64,000 nt of DNA from Actinacidiphila cocklensis (GCF_907177275.1 NZ_CAJSLV010000092.1:209730-273729); one strand, 5' to 3'; counted from the first letter of the stretch, positions 8,942 through 19,321 are shown. Numbers and translations are program-made. The notes: a model not told the origin generated them from the sequence alone.

Positions 8942-9439
8942 ATGAACATCGACGGCCGGATGGACGGCACGGCGCCCGGGCCGGGACCGCGTGGTCCCGG
9001 CGGCCCGCGCGGCCGCAACCCGTACCAGCTGACCGAGGAGTCCCCGGTCTACGTCATCTCGGTGGCGGCGGAGCTGTCGGGCCTGCACCCGCAGACGCTC
9101 CGGCAGTACGACCGCCTCGGCCTGGTCTCGCCCGACCGCACGGCCGGGCGCGGCCGCCGCTACTCGGCACGCGACATCGAGCAGCTGCGCGAGGTGCAGC
9201 GGCTCTCCCAGGACGACGGCATCAACCTCGCCGGCATCAAGCGGATCATCGAACTGGAGAACCAGGTCGCCGCGCTGCAGGCCAGGGTCGCCGAGCTGAC
9301 CGCGACGGTGGAGGGCGCCGCCGCCGTCATCCAGCAGCGGGAGGCGGCGGTGCACGCGTCGTACCGCCGCGACCTGGTGCCGTATCAGGACGTGCAGCAC
9401 ACCAGTGCGCTGGTCGTGTGGCGCCCCAAGTCCTCCTGA
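8942..9439 (+). CDS. hspR: Heat shock repressor HspR (MerR family)
   Basis: This 165-residue protein has a MerR-type winged helix (PVYVISVAAELSGLHPQTLR, then QYDRLGLVSPDR and GRRYSARDIEQLREVQRL). A coiled coil (ELENQVAALQARVAELTATV) and a short tail ending VVWRPKSS follow. HspR binds HAIR sites and represses dnaK, clpB and lon in S. coelicolor. Two HAIR operators lie before dnaK and one before clpB in this window. It is the last gene of the dnaK operon, four bases after dnaJ, and is followed by a hairpin. Confidence 0.97.
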   Translation: MNIDGRMDGTAPGPGPRGPGGPRGRNPYQLTEESPVYVISVAAELSGLHPQTLRQYDRLGLVSPDRTAGRGRRYSARDIEQLREVQRLSQDDGINLAGIKRIIELENQVAALQARVAELTATVEGAAAVIQQREAAVHASYRRDLVPYQDVQHTSALVVWRPKSS

Positions 9440-9450
9440 CGGGCGGGGTC

Positions 9451-9470
9451 CGGGCACGGCTGCGTGCCCG
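9451..9470 (+). terminator. Hairpin terminator after the dnaK operon
   Basis: CGGGCAC (9451-9457) pairs perfectly with GTGCCCG (9464-9470) around a six-base loop, 11 bases after the hspR stop. A second GC-rich inverted repeat follows at about 9472-9492. It also faces the convergent gene ending at 9510, so it may act in both directions. Confidence 0.5.
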
Positions 9471-9509
9471 TGCCCGGGTCCAGGCCCGGGTCCCGGTCCC
9501 CGTTCGGGT

Positions 9510-9917
9510 TCAGGCCGAGCCCATCGCCCGGGTCAGGGCGATCTCGATGACGACGCGGTGCGGGTTGGGCGCCGGGGTGCGCCCGTAGCGCTCCGCGTAA
9601 CGGGCGACCGCGTCGGCGATGCGCTCCTGGTCCTCCGAGACGGTGGCGACGCCCTCCAGTGTCGCCCAGCGCCCGCGTTCGACCTGGCACACCGCGACCT
9701 GGGCGCCTTCCGCGCCGGCGGCCCGTACATGGGCCGCCTTGGCGCTAGACGTGTTGGTGATCACCCGCGCGAGCCCGGCCTCCGGGTCGTAGGTGACCCC
9801 GACCGGTACGACGTGCGGGGAGCCGTCCGGGCGGTGCGTGGTCAGGGTGCACAGATGGTGTTCGCGCCAGAAGGCGAGGTAGCCGGCCTCGGGCGCGCGG
9901 GGATCACGTCGAACCAT
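9510..9917 (-). CDS. Pyridoxamine-5'-phosphate-oxidase-fold protein, probably F420- or FMN-dependent
   Basis: This 135-residue protein has the split beta-barrel of the PNPOx-like family. YLAFWREHHLCTLTTHRPDG and SPHVVPVGVTYDPEAG form the first strands, then AKAAHVR, and VERGRWATLEGVATVSED is the typical cofactor-side strand. Such small actinobacterial members often reduce F420-linked substrates; the substrate is unknown. It is convergent with hspR and divergent from clpB. The ATG at 9917 is the natural start. Confidence 0.8.
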   Translation of the reverse strand: MVRRDPRAPEAGYLAFWREHHLCTLTTHRPDGSPHVVPVGVTYDPEAGLARVITNTSSAKAAHVRAAGAEGAQVAVCQVERGRWATLEGVATVSEDQERIADAVARYAERYGRTPAPNPHRVVIEIALTRAMGSA

Positions 9918-10013
9918 GGCACGACGTTAGCCCGGTTCGTACGGCCGCCGGCCCGTCACCCACGCCCGGGTGACGGGCCGGCGGCCGTCCGTGTGTCGGG
10001 CTGCGGAACCGAA

Positions 10014-10034
10014 GTTGAGTGGAATAGACTCAAC
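10014..10034 (+). promoter_or_regulatory. HAIR operator (HspR site) upstream of clpB
   Basis: GTTGAGT, seven bases, then ACTCAAC is an almost perfect HAIR inverted repeat, 105 bases before the clpB start. It places clpB in the HspR regulon, as in S. coelicolor, though clpB is transcribed separately from the dnaK operon. Confidence 0.9.
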
Positions 10035-10139
10035 ATGGTTCATGTTCCCTTGCGCAAGTAGTCACGCGATGTGCTGCGCAACGCCGGACGCGGCCAGCAC
10101 AATGGACCGATGACAGCACCTTGAGGAGGACCAGGCCCC

Positions 10140-12746
<2,607 letters not shown>

Positions 12747-12754
12747 CCCGGCCA

Positions 12755-12785
12755 CCGGGCGGTACGCCGTACGCGTACCGCCCGG
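12755..12785 (+). terminator. Hairpin terminator after clpB
   Basis: A perfect 13-bp stem (12755-12767 with 12773-12785) with a five-base loop begins nine bases after the clpB stop. The stem core is GGGCGGTACGC. Confidence 0.7.
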
Positions 12786-12848
12786 GGTTGTGACGAGCGG
12801 GCGCGGATGAGAGAGGATGGCAGGGAGACGTCACGAAGGGACTACACG

Positions 12849-13394
12849 GTGAGCATCGACCCGTCCTCGATTCCTAGTTTCGGGGGCCAGCCGGACCCCG
12901 ACCCGACCGGAAACAACGGCAGTGTGGTCATTCCGGACCAGGACCTGGTCAAGCAGCTGCTTGACCAGATGGAGCTGAAGTACCTCGTCGACGAGGAGGG
13001 CGACCTCGCCGCCCCGTGGGAGGACTTCCGCACCTACTTCATGTTCCGGGGCGAGGGGGACCAGCAGGTCTTCGCCGTGCGGACCTTCTACGACCGTCCG
13101 TACACGGTCGAGGACAAGCCGCAGCTGCACGAGGTCATCGACGACTGGAACCGTCGCACCCTGTGGCCGAAGATGTACACCCACACCCACGACGACGGCA
13201 GTGTCCGCCTCATCGGCGAGGCCCAGCTGCTGATCGGCCTCGGCGTCGGCCTGGAGCACTTCGTGTCCAGCACGGTGAGCTGGGTCCGGGCGTCGATCGA
13301 GTTCGACAAGTGGGTCGTGGAGACCCTCGGCCTGGCCAAGGACGCCGACAGCGACCCCGACGACGGCCCCGCGGACGGCCCGACGGAGGCCTGA
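12849..13394 (+). CDS. YbjN domain-containing protein
   Basis: This 181-residue acidic protein carries a YbjN-type domain, a fold related to type III secretion chaperones. Its function is not established. Recognisable segments are QLLDQMELKYLVDEEGDL, FMFRGEGDQQVFAVRTFYDR, WNRRTLWPKMYTHTHDDG and EAQLLIGLGVGLEHFV. The GTG at 12849 is preferred because GAAGGGA lies about eight bases upstream; an in-frame ATG at 12807 is possible. It stands alone between the clpB terminator and its own strong terminator. Confidence 0.8.
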   Translation: MSIDPSSIPSFGGQPDPDPTGNNGSVVIPDQDLVKQLLDQMELKYLVDEEGDLAAPWEDFRTYFMFRGEGDQQVFAVRTFYDRPYTVEDKPQLHEVIDDWNRRTLWPKMYTHTHDDGSVRLIGEAQLLIGLGVGLEHFVSSTVSWVRASIEFDKWVVETLGLAKDADSDPDDGPADGPTEA

Positions 13395-13414
13395 GCCCCC
13401 ACCCGCACCGCCCG

Positions 13415-13442
13415 GAGCCCGGCCCCGAGGGGCCGGGCTCTT
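13415..13442 (+). terminator. Hairpin terminator after the YbjN gene
   Basis: GAGCCCGGCCCC (13415-13426) and GGGGCCGGGCTC (13429-13440) form a 12-bp stem followed by TT, 20 bases after the stop. The innermost pairs must open to make the loop. Confidence 0.75.
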
Positions 13443-13525
13443 CGCGTATCCGCACCCGGGGCGGCAGCCAGGACGTCGCGCTGTTTCCCAGCGACGGGCG
13501 CCCGATCCGAGGACAATCACGGCGC

Positions 13526-14305
13526 ATGGCCATCGACTACGGCAAGCCCGCGCGGATCGACTACCGGAAGGAACCCGGCCCGGACGCCTCCGCCGCTGCC
13601 CTGGAGCGGGTCGCTGAGCGCGCCCCCGGTCTCGTCAGCCTGGTCAAGACCGCCGCGGTCTGCCTGGCCAAGAACCAGGTGAGTGGCCGGCGGGCCGCCG
13701 TCTATCTCGTGCTGGACCGCTCCGGCAGCATGCGCCGCTACTACCGCGACGGGTCCGTGCAGCACCTGGCGGAGCAGACGCTCGCCCTGGCCGCCAACCT
13801 CGACGACGACGGGGTCGTGCCCGTCGTGTTCTTCTCCACCGGCATCGACGGCACCGCCGAGATCAGCCTCGACGCGTACCGGGACCGCATCAACCCCCTG
13901 CACGACTCCATGGGACACATGGGGCGCACCAACTACCACGTCGCCATGCAGGCCGTCATCGACCACTACGAGTCGTCCGGTGCGACCGACCCGGCCTTCG
14001 TCGTCTTCCAGACCGACGGCTCCCCGACGTCCCGGGCGGCCGCCGAGCACGTCCTGTGCACGGCGGCGCGGCTGCCGATCTTCTGGCAGTTCGTCGGCTT
14101 CGGCGACGACGAGTTCCGGTTCCTGCGCAGGCTCGACGACCTGCCCGTACCGGGCCGGCGCGTGGTCGACAACGCGGGGTTCCTTGCCGCGGGCGACGCC
14201 CCGCGCTCCCTTTCCGACGCCGATCTCTACGACCGGCTGCTCAAGGAGTTCCCGCACTGGCTGGCCGCGGCCCGTGCGGCGGGAATCGTGGACCGAGAGG
14301 GCTGA
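13526..14305 (+). CDS. VWA (von Willebrand factor A) domain protein
   Basis: This 259-residue protein has a VWA domain with a MIDAS metal site, YLVLDRSGSMRRYY (DxSxS), followed by FVVFQTDGSPTS. It resembles the TerF-like and cytoplasmic VWA proteins often found beside tellurite/stress genes in actinomycetes, but no ter genes are adjacent here. The domain should bind Mg2+ and mediate protein contacts; the partner is unknown. The ATG at 13526 begins MAIDYGKPARIDYRK. It converges on the HAD gene, with only nine bases between the ends. Confidence 0.8.
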   Translation: MAIDYGKPARIDYRKEPGPDASAAALERVAERAPGLVSLVKTAAVCLAKNQVSGRRAAVYLVLDRSGSMRRYYRDGSVQHLAEQTLALAANLDDDGVVPVVFFSTGIDGTAEISLDAYRDRINPLHDSMGHMGRTNYHVAMQAVIDHYESSGATDPAFVVFQTDGSPTSRAAAEHVLCTAARLPIFWQFVGFGDDEFRFLRRLDDLPVPGRRVVDNAGFLAAGDAPRSLSDADLYDRLLKEFPHWLAAARAAGIVDREG

Positions 14306-14314
14306 GCGGGCCGG

Positions 14315-15007
14315 TCAGGAGGGCAGCTGGCGGGCCACGCGCTCGCTCGCCCACTCGAAGATCCGCGGCTCGTCGAGGGCGGCCACCCACAGGTCGACCA
14401 TCGACGCGGTCTCCTCGCCCGGCCAGGGGCCGACGCCCAGCACGCGCAGGCCCGCCCGGGTCGCGGCCTGGACTCCGCAGAGCGAGTCCTCCACGGCCAG
14501 GGCGTCCGCCGCCGGGGCTCCGCAGTAGCGGGCCGCGGCGAGGTAGATGTCCGGGTGGGGCTTGGGCCGGACGGCGCCGCCGGGGACCACGATGTGGTCG
14601 AAGTAGCGGCGCAGGTCAGCGGTGGCCAGGGACTCCTCCACGACCTCCAGCGGGCAGTTGCTGGCGACGGCCAGCGGTGCGAACTTCGCCGCGTTCACGA
14701 CCAGTTCCTGGGCGCCCGGCATCGTCCGGGGCGCTTCGGCGGCCAGGGTGCGGAAACGGCTCAGCAGCCGTTCGGTCAGCTGCTCGCCCAGGTCGGGGCG
14801 CTCGGCGTCCTGGGCCATGAGCGCGCCGCACTCCGTGTAGTGCAGCCCCTTGGTGCGCTGGGCGAAGTCCGGTCCGACCCCGATTCCGAAGTCCCTGATC
14901 GTGAGCTCGCGCGCCAGCTCCCAATGGCGTTCGGTGTCCATGAGGGTGCCGTCGCAGTCGAAGACGATGGCGGCGGGGGTCCAGCTGAGGATGCGGTGGG
15001 AGGTCAT
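14315..15007 (-). CDS. HAD-superfamily phosphatase (beta-phosphoglucomutase-like)
   Basis: This 230-residue hydrolase has all four HAD motifs: IVFDCDGTLMDTE (nucleophile Asp), LAVASNCP (motif II Ser/Asn), the Lys of GGAVRPKPHPDIYL, and ALAVEDSLCGVQAA (motif IV acids). A helical cap between motifs I and II fits the subfamily IA fold. Substrates are usually small phosphosugars; none can be named. The start is the ATG at 15007 (MTSHRILSWTP) behind GAAGGGA; a longer frame upstream lacks conserved sequence. The 211 bases between it and the AfsA-like gene hold no gene I can support. Confidence 0.85.
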   Translation of the reverse strand: MTSHRILSWTPAAIVFDCDGTLMDTERHWELARELTIRDFGIGVGPDFAQRTKGLHYTECGALMAQDAERPDLGEQLTERLLSRFRTLAAEAPRTMPGAQELVVNAAKFAPLAVASNCPLEVVEESLATADLRRYFDHIVVPGGAVRPKPHPDIYLAAARYCGAPAADALAVEDSLCGVQAATRAGLRVLGVGPWPGEETASMVDLWVAALDEPRIFEWASERVARQLPS

Positions 15008-15218
15008 GCGCGGTAGTCCCTTCGGGAGTCCCTGGCGGCGCCAGTGCCGGAGCCCCGTGCGACGGGGTGGCAAGGGCAACGTTTCGGCACCAGGAGGACG
15101 CGGGGACCGGTGACGCGAAGAAGATGTGGCTTTTCGAGCGATCACCGGTAAATGTAACGATCGATACGCTATGCGCCGCTACATAGTGGAGTCAAGTCAT
15201 CACATGGAGTGAGATTTT

Positions 15219-16151
15219 CTAGCGGTACCCGAGGACGCCGAAGGTGGTTCTCGCCCCGCCCTGCAGGACGCCGAAGACGCAGGTCCGGTGGTGCGGCACG
15301 CACACCACGTGGGCCGGAGGGGCGAACTCCGTGAAACGCGCAGCGGTCAGCCGGCCGGCCCTCGGGCGCAGCAGGGTGCCGCGGCTGGCCACTGCCGCGG
15401 CCTGCCGCACGGCTTCGAGCAGCACCATGCCCGGCACGTGGTCGGTCGGATGGTCGAAGAAGTACGGGTGCCGGGGGTCGGCCGGGCAGAGCACCGTCTC
15501 TTGTCCCCGGCGTCCGATGAGCACGTCGTGCCGGCTCGGCACCGCCAGGTCCGACGCCGTCGGGCGGGTCAGTCCGGGCGCCGGGGCCGGCGGCGCGGAG
15601 GTGCCCGCGCCGCCGCGTATCTCCGCGTACCGCTGCTCGTCGAGGACGCGCACACCGCCTCCGGCGTGCGCGAACGTGATGCCGTCCGCCACGAAGTCCA
15701 CGTCCAGCCGCAGCCCGGTGGCGGCCCCGCTCCGGTCGCGTCGCACACCTGGTTCGCGCACCTTGCAGGTGATGTCGGTGGCGCCGGAACGCGCCGCCGG
15801 CTCCGCGTCCGGGTCGATCTCGAAGAACAGATCCGTGATGATCAGTCGCGCCGCCGCGGGGACGCGGAAGTAGCGCAGCGGGATGTAGATGCCGAGTTGG
15901 CGCAGGGTCTCCGCGAGGATCAGCGGGCTGTGCAGGCTCCCGCCGTCGCGCGGGAACGTCGGATGCGACCTCGGCCAGGACGCCGCCGCCTCGAACCCCC
16001 CGCCGCTGCGCGGCCGTACGTCGGTGAGCAGCACTTCTGCGGGGGAGGTGCGGTGCACCATCTCGCGAGCGATCGTGCGCGACCAGCTCAACGGCCGGTT
16101 GCACCGAGGGGCGTCGCCGAAGGAGGCGCTCATGCACCTAGCAGAACTCAT
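15219..16151 (-). CDS. AfsA/ScbA-family gamma-butyrolactone biosynthesis protein
   Basis: This 310-residue protein has the two AfsA hot-dog repeats. The first begins VHRTSPAEVLLTDV and contains HPTFPRDGGSLHSPLILAET and RQLGIYIPLRYF. The second contains VPSRHDVLIGRRG, HPYFFDHPTDHVPGMVLLEA and VRQAAAV. AfsA proteins condense a beta-ketoacyl chain with dihydroxyacetone phosphate in gamma-butyrolactone signal synthesis; some members serve related butenolides. The start could be ATG 16151 or ATG 16133; neither has a good ribosome site. It is divergent from a GBL-receptor-type TetR gene, the classic signal/receptor arrangement, with about 60 bases between. No butyrolactone reductase gene is adjacent. 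Confidence 0.88.
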   Translation of the reverse strand: MSSARCMSASFGDAPRCNRPLSWSRTIAREMVHRTSPAEVLLTDVRPRSGGGFEAAASWPRSHPTFPRDGGSLHSPLILAETLRQLGIYIPLRYFRVPAAARLIITDLFFEIDPDAEPAARSGATDITCKVREPGVRRDRSGAATGLRLDVDFVADGITFAHAGGGVRVLDEQRYAEIRGGAGTSAPPAPAPGLTRPTASDLAVPSRHDVLIGRRGQETVLCPADPRHPYFFDHPTDHVPGMVLLEAVRQAAAVASRGTLLRPRAGRLTAARFTEFAPPAHVVCVPHHRTCVFGVLQGGARTTFGVLGYR

Positions 16152-16213
16152 GGGGCCCGTGGGCGCATGTCGTCACGCCCGCCCGCGAGCACTACATTTA
16201 CGCACTGTCGGTG

Positions 16214-16957
16214 ATGGTTCGGGTGTGTGGAGTGACGGTGCAGGGACGAGCGAAGACGACACGGCGCTATCTGCTGGAGGCGGCGGCACAGCTGTTCGAC
16301 GAGCGGGGCTATGCGGGTACCAGCATCAGCGACATCAGTAGCCGCTCGGGCCGTACCAGCGGGTCCATCTACTTCCACTACGCGAGCAAGGAGAAGCTCG
16401 CGCTGGCGGTCGTGGAGGAGCATTTCGCGAGCTGGCCGGAGATGATCGGCCGGCACCGGGCGGCCGCGGCGCCTGCCCTCGAAAGGCTGGTGGCGCTGAG
16501 CTTCACCGTCGCGCGGGCCTTCCGCGACGATGTCGTCGTCCGGGCCGGCTCGCGGCTGTGGATGGAGCACAAGGCCATCGACGCGACCCTCCCCATGCCC
16601 TTCGTGGGCTGGATCGAGGTGGTGACCGGGCTGCTGGAGGAGGCGCGCGCGGAAGGCGCACTCGCGGCCGGGATCGCTCCTGAGACGGCGGCGCACGGCA
16701 TCGTCTGCGCCTTCTTCGGCCTGCACACCGTCTCGGACGCCCTGGACGGGCGCCGGTGCATCGAGCAGCACCTGTACGGGCTGTGGTCCCTGCTCCTGGC
16801 GGCGCTCCAGGCGGAGCCCGACCCGGCCGGGCTCCTCGCCCGCGCACTGGCGGAGACGACCGCACCGGACGCGGTGGCGGGCACGGTGACCGGTTCACGT
16901 CCGAACGCGGTTCCGAGCACGGTTCCGAGCGCCGTTCCGAACGCGGGCTTTGCATGA
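16214..16957 (+). CDS. Gamma-butyrolactone receptor-like TetR-family repressor
   Basis: The protein has about 247 residues and an N-terminal TetR helix-turn-helix (LLEAAAQLFDERGYAGTSIS, then GSIYFHYASKEKLALAVVEE). The ligand domain resembles ArpA/ScbR receptors: RAGSRLWMEHKAI and PFVGWIEVVTGLLEEAR include the region of the ligand-contacting Trp. The tail is an unusual repeat of Ala-Val-Pro and Thr-Val-Pro units (PNAVPSTVPSAVPNAGFA). The start is ambiguous: GTG 16211, ATG 16214, or GTG 16238, which has GGAG five bases upstream. Divergence from the AfsA-like gene suggests it controls that gene and possibly itself. I see no convincing ARE palindrome in the short gap. Confidence 0.87.
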   Translation: MVRVCGVTVQGRAKTTRRYLLEAAAQLFDERGYAGTSISDISSRSGRTSGSIYFHYASKEKLALAVVEEHFASWPEMIGRHRAAAAPALERLVALSFTVARAFRDDVVVRAGSRLWMEHKAIDATLPMPFVGWIEVVTGLLEEARAEGALAAGIAPETAAHGIVCAFFGLHTVSDALDGRRCIEQHLYGLWSLLLAALQAEPDPAGLLARALAETTAPDAVAGTVTGSRPNAVPSTVPSAVPNAGFA

Positions 16958-16980
16958 GCATGCGGGACTATGCATACTCT
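16949..16980 (+). promoter_or_regulatory. Probable ARG box and leaderless promoter of argG
   Basis: The stretch holds TTTGCATGAGCATGC and then TATGCATAC, a near-tandem set of TGCATA-like half sites. This resembles the Streptomyces ARG box bound by ArgR/AhrC. CATACT at 16973-16978 followed by six bases and ATG fits a -10 element for a leaderless argG transcript. The box overlaps the end of the TetR gene. Confidence 0.55.
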
Positions 16981-16984
16981 CTCC

Positions 16985-18439
16985 ATGTCCAAGGTCCTCA
17001 CCCAGCTTCCCGTCGGCGAGCGCGTCGGCATCGCCTTCTCGGGCGGCCTCGACACTTCGGTCGCGGTCGCGTGGATGCGTGACAAGGGCGCCGTCCCTTG
17101 CACCTTCACCGCCGACATAGGGCAGTACGACGAGCCCGACATCGCCTCGGTGCCCGGCCGCGCGAAGGCCTACGGCGCGGAGATCGCGCGCCTGGTCGAC
17201 TGCCGCGCGGCGCTGGTCGAGGAGGGTCTGGCCGCGCTCACCTGCGGGGCGTTCCACATCCGCTCGGGCGGGCGCTCCTACTTCAACACCACCCCGCTCG
17301 GCCGCGCCGTCACCGGCACGCTCCTGGTCCGGGCGATGCTGGAGGACGACGTCCAGATCTGGGGCGACGGCTCGACCTTCAAGGGCAACGACATCGAGCG
17401 GTTCTACCGCTACGGCCTGCTCGCCAATCCGCACCTGCGGATCTACAAGCCGTGGCTGGACGCGGACTTCGTGACCGAGCTGGGCGGCCGCAAGGAGATG
17501 TCGGAGTGGCTGCTAGCCCACGGCCTGCCCTACCGCGACAGCACGGAGAAGGCGTACTCCACCGACGCCAACATCTGGGGCGCCACGCACGAGGCCAAGA
17601 CGCTGGAGCACCTTGACACCGGCGTCGAGAGCGTCGAGCCGATCATGGGGGTGCGGTTCTGGGACCCGTCGGTCGAGATCGCCACGGAGGACGTGACGAT
17701 CGGCTTCGACCAGGGCCGTCCCGTCACCCTCAACGGCAGGGAGTTCGCCTTCCCCGTCGACCTGGTGACCGAGGCGAACGCCATCGGCGGCCGTCACGGC
17801 ATGGGCATGTCGGACCAGATCGAGAACCGGATCATCGAGGCGAAGAGCCGCGGCATCTACGAGGCCCCCGGCATGGCCCTGCTGCACGCGGCCTACGAGC
17901 GCCTGGTCAACGCCATCCACAACGAGGACACCGTCGCGCAGTACCACAGCGAGGGACGGCGCCTGGGCCGGCTGATGTACGAGGGCCGCTGGCTGGACCC
18001 GCAGGCACTGATGATCCGCGAGTCCCTGCAGCGCTGGGTCGGCGCGGCCGTCACCGGCGAGGTGACCCTGCGCCTGCGGCGCGGTGAGGACTACTCCCTC
18101 CTCGACACCACCGGCCCTGCCTTCAGCTACCACCCGGACAAGCTGTCGATGGAGCGCACCGAGGACTCCGCGTTCGGTCCCGTGGACCGGATCGGCCAGC
18201 TCACCATGCGCAACCTCGACATCGCCGACTCCCGCTCCAAGCTGGAGCAGTACGCCCAGCTCGGCCTGATCGGCGCGGGCGGTCCGGCCATCGGCGCCGC
18301 GCAGGCAGCCGCGACCGGGCTGATCGGCACCATGCCGCAGATGCCGGAGGGCGGCGCCGAGGCCATCGCCTCCCGCGGAGAGGCCGAGCCCGACGACGAG
18401 CTGCTGGACCTCGCCGCGATGGAGTTCGGCACGGACTGA
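16985..18439 (+). CDS. argG: Argininosuccinate synthase
   Basis: This 484-residue enzyme condenses citrulline and aspartate with ATP in arginine synthesis. The ATP pyrophosphatase loop GIAFSGGLDTSVAVAWM is near residue 15. TFTADIGQYDEPDI and the long C-terminal extension place it in the longer bacterial type (E. coli-like, about 450-480 residues) rather than the 400-residue type. The ATG at 16985 (MSKVLTQLPVGERVG) lies directly behind a -10-like sequence and a probable ARG box, so it may be leaderless and ArgR-repressed. It stands alone, with no other arg genes adjacent, and is followed by a very strong hairpin. Confidence 0.95.
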   Translation: MSKVLTQLPVGERVGIAFSGGLDTSVAVAWMRDKGAVPCTFTADIGQYDEPDIASVPGRAKAYGAEIARLVDCRAALVEEGLAALTCGAFHIRSGGRSYFNTTPLGRAVTGTLLVRAMLEDDVQIWGDGSTFKGNDIERFYRYGLLANPHLRIYKPWLDADFVTELGGRKEMSEWLLAHGLPYRDSTEKAYSTDANIWGATHEAKTLEHLDTGVESVEPIMGVRFWDPSVEIATEDVTIGFDQGRPVTLNGREFAFPVDLVTEANAIGGRHGMGMSDQIENRIIEAKSRGIYEAPGMALLHAAYERLVNAIHNEDTVAQYHSEGRRLGRLMYEGRWLDPQALMIRESLQRWVGAAVTGEVTLRLRRGEDYSLLDTTGPAFSYHPDKLSMERTEDSAFGPVDRIGQLTMRNLDIADSRSKLEQYAQLGLIGAGGPAIGAAQAAATGLIGTMPQMPEGGAEAIASRGEAEPDDELLDLAAMEFGTD

Positions 18440-18495
18440 TCAGCGCTGAGGGCGTCGGCGTCGAGCACGTCGCGCGTGGTCCCGAGGCTGACGAA

Positions 18496-18533
18496 GGCGA
18501 CGGACCCGGTGGCATTCCACCGGGTCCGTCGCC
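18496..18533 (+). terminator. Strong hairpin terminator after argG
   Basis: A perfect 17-bp stem (18496-18512 with 18517-18533) with a CATT loop follows argG by 57 bases. The stem core is GACGGACCCGGTGG. Confidence 0.85.
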
Positions 18534-18540
18534 TGTTGCC

Positions 18541-18797
18541 TCAGCCGCGGCGGGCCGAGGCGCGCCGGCGAGCGCCGACCAGGGCCGCGCGGCACCGGCG
18601 GCGAGCACGACGCCACCGCCGACCGCCGACCGCCGACCGCCGACCGCCGACCGCCGTCCAGAGGGTGGCGGGGCCGGAGCCGGTGGCCGCGAGCTGCCCG
18701 CCGTCCCGGTCACCGTTCGCGGACGGTGCGTTGGCCGAAGGCGTGGCCGAGGGGGTGGCCGAGGGCACCGCGGTCGTCGCGTCGATCGTCCGCTCAT
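18541..18797 (-). pseudogene. Broken C-terminal end of an LAXTG (sortase-anchored) surface protein
   Basis: Read leftwards, one frame gives a Thr/Ser/Pro/Ala stalk (VPSATPSATPSANAP) then QLAATGSGPATLWTAVG, a class E sortase LAXTG signal. A positive tail, ALVGARRRASARRG, ends at the stop 18541-18543. The hydrophobic segment expected between them (GGGVVLAAGAA) appears only in another frame, after a 7-bp repeat array, and a second shift is needed to return to the basic tail. The N-terminal body is missing: an in-frame stop lies shortly upstream. I read it as the relic of a wall-anchored protein. Confidence 0.5.
18616..18657. repeat. Heptanucleotide tandem repeat (CCGCCGA)5 plus one imperfect copy
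   Basis: Five exact copies of CCGCCGA (18616-18650) are followed by CCGCCGT. The unit is not a multiple of three, so copy-number change shifts the reading frame of the overlapping LAXTG-type relic. Replication slippage is the likely origin. Confidence 0.85.
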
Positions 18798-18925
18798 GAC
18801 CGAAGACCGCGCTGCGGGTGCCTCACAAGCGGCGCGAGATCAGGTCCGAGCCGGTGGGACGGCCGTTGCGAAACGGGCCCGATCCTGTTTTGATCCAGGG
18901 GATTTACCAATACGTGGGGGATGCC

Positions 18926-19321
18926 GTGGAGTTCATGATCTTAGGCGCGGGACCCGACGACGAAGCGGAGCTGCTGTCTCTGCACCGCTGGCTCAAGCAG
19001 GACCCGGAGCTCGTCGGGGCGGTCACGATCCGGCTGGTCGAGGGCGAGCCCTCGCCGGAACTGATGGGCGGCGCCCTCGACGCGCTGAACGTGATCATCA
19101 ACGACGCGGCGGCGATCGCCGGGTTGGCCGTGTCCTTCACCACCTGGCAGGCGTCCCGGTCGAGTCGGCGGGCGCGGACGATCCGGCAGGACGGGCAGGA
19201 CCGGGTCCTCGCAGCGGGCGCGACCCCCGAGGAGGTCCGCGCGGCCCTGGAGCCGGGTCTCGCGGAAGCGCCGCTGGTGTCCACCGGTGAGCTGCATGAC
19301 GGTGCGGAGGAGCCGAGTTGA
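18926..19321 (+). CDS. EACC1-like protein (effector-associated constant component)
   Basis: This 131-residue protein resembles the small EACC1 family, which occurs beside caspase-like and other effectors in NTP-dependent bacterial conflict systems. The pattern is a short acidic strand-helix start (MILGAGPDDEAELLSLHRWL), TIRLVEGEPSPELMGG and a hydrophobic helix (LDALNVIINDAAAIAGLAVS). A basic stretch and TPEEVRAALEPGLAEAP follow. GTG 18926 has GGGGG seven bases upstream, and in-frame upstream sequence is not conserved-looking. Its stop overlaps the TTG start of the caspase gene (TTGA), so the two are translationally coupled. The family call comes from memory of the motif pattern. Confidence 0.7.
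   Translation: MEFMILGAGPDDEAELLSLHRWLKQDPELVGAVTIRLVEGEPSPELMGGALDALNVIINDAAAIAGLAVSFTTWQASRSSRRARTIRQDGQDRVLAAGATPEEVRAALEPGLAEAPLVSTGELHDGAEEPS

Noticed and set aside
16152..16213. ARE (GBL-receptor operator) between the AfsA-like and TetR genes
   Set aside because: No palindrome close to known ARE sequences was found in the gap.
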